The notes under the pieces are model-generated. The model saw only the letters and a program-made list of their open reading frames with translations, did not search any database and was not told the origin of the DNA. This document shows positions 5,290-5,594 of a stretch of 5,594 nt of DNA, one piece after another; position 1 is the stretch's first letter; every line of letters starts with the position of its first letter. The stretch is from an uncultured Bacilli bacterium (GTDB taxonomy: Bacteria > Bacillota_I > Bacilli_A > RF39 > UBA660): assembly GCA_947627405.1 (NCBI GenBank), contig CANQVY010000085.1:1-5594 (forward strand), in the 5' to 3' direction. Both the position numbers and the translations under genes were made by a program.

Positions 5290-5594
5290 TCAGTATATAG
5301 TTCCCAGTATAAATGCTGAAGAAAATGAATTTTATGAGTTGCAAGCATTAATTTGTCTTACGAATTCGTATTACAAAGAAAGATTTTATGCTGTTATTGA
5401 TCATATAAAAGAAAAATATTTGTACCATAGTCAAACTGGAAATTTGATTCATGGTCCCAATCACATTGAAAGAGTGCTATTTTATGCAAATTGTCTTGCT
5501 CTTTTGTATCAAGTAAAAGGGGAAGATTATAAAATTTTAATGGATGCTGCTGCTTATCATGACAGCGGAAGAATTGGTGATCAGACGAGAGCAC
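5264..5594 (+). CDS. HD-domain phosphohydrolase, 3' end cut by window edge
   Basis: The frame is open to the right edge, giving the first 110 residues. HD-domain proteins are metal-dependent phosphohydrolases, often acting on nucleotides. The visible motifs are IHGPNHIERVLFYAN (62-76), with metal-ligand candidates His63 and His67, and AAAYHDSGRIGD (95-106), with the HD pair His99-Asp100; the GPxHxxRV and HDxGR pattern is typical of this family. The third and fourth metal-ligand regions lie beyond the window. The start is one of two adjacent codons, ATG 5264 or ATG 5267. It must be this early because no other in-frame ATG precedes the first HD histidine. The gene therefore overlaps the LRR-transglutaminase gene by 23-26 nt. 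AAAGGT (5248-5253) is a modest ribosome site, so translational coupling is likely. The substrate cannot be inferred. Confidence 0.85.
   Translation, partial: MMLKDILNNQYIVPSINAEENEFYELQALICLTNSYYKERFYAVIDHIKEKYLYHSQTGNLIHGPNHIERVLFYANCLALLYQVKGEDYKILMDAAAYHDSGRIGDQTRA

Noticed and set aside
5142..5594. Minus-strand open frames at the right end (5142-5348 and 5394-5594)
   Set aside because: They lie opposite the transglutaminase domain and the HD-domain gene, both of which carry family motifs on the plus strand.
1..5594. Mycoplasma-type genetic code with TGA as Trp
   Set aside because: All visible Trp codons are TGG and no gene needs an in-frame TGA. TGA is not used as a stop here either, so this is only weak evidence, but it gives no reason to prefer code 4.

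Overview
The window is AT-rich (GC roughly 30% by eye), densely packed bacterial chromosomal DNA. It looks like a low-GC Bacillota, most likely a Bacilli-type lineage. The Obg GTPase reads like the Bacillus form, promoters are close to the sigma-A consensus with 17-nt spacers, Shine-Dalgarno sites are purine-rich and close to consensus, and intrinsic hairpin/T-tract terminators are used. Every tryptophan codon is TGG and no gene needs TGA read as sense, so the standard bacterial code fits better than the Mycoplasma code. The lineage is an inference; species cannot be read from this sequence.

Layout. (1) 1-939: the 3' three-quarters of obg, a ribosome-assembly GTPase, cut by the left edge and ending inside its own terminator. 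(2) 1009-2833: a two-gene unit with its own strong promoter, encoding tandem paralogues of an unrecognised family. Each has a helical, TPR-like N-terminal part, a conserved C-terminal block and a shared QIExFNxRY-type tail. (3) 2830-3150, minus strand: a small DUF192 protein, convergent with the second paralogue. The stop codons overlap in TTAA and the two genes share one bidirectional terminator hairpin. (4) 3243-3997: a 68-residue Flp-type (class IVb) pilin-like protein, followed 2 nt later by frr (ribosome recycling factor). The pilin and DUF192 genes diverge from a 92-bp gap in which two opposed promoters appear to share one -35 hexamer. (5) 4075-5594: an operon with its own promoter, encoding a leucine-rich-repeat/transglutaminase-like protein and an overlapping HD-domain phosphohydrolase cut by the right edge.

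Function. obg and frr are housekeeping translation and ribosome genes. Between and after them sit poorly characterised accessory genes. The points of most interest are the tandem paralogue family (uncharacterised as far as I can tell), the pilin-like gene apparently co-transcribed with frr and divergent from DUF192, and the habit of placing stop codons inside terminator hairpins. I see no rRNA, tRNA, CRISPR array, insertion sequence or riboswitch. No non-coding stretch exceeds 100 bases.
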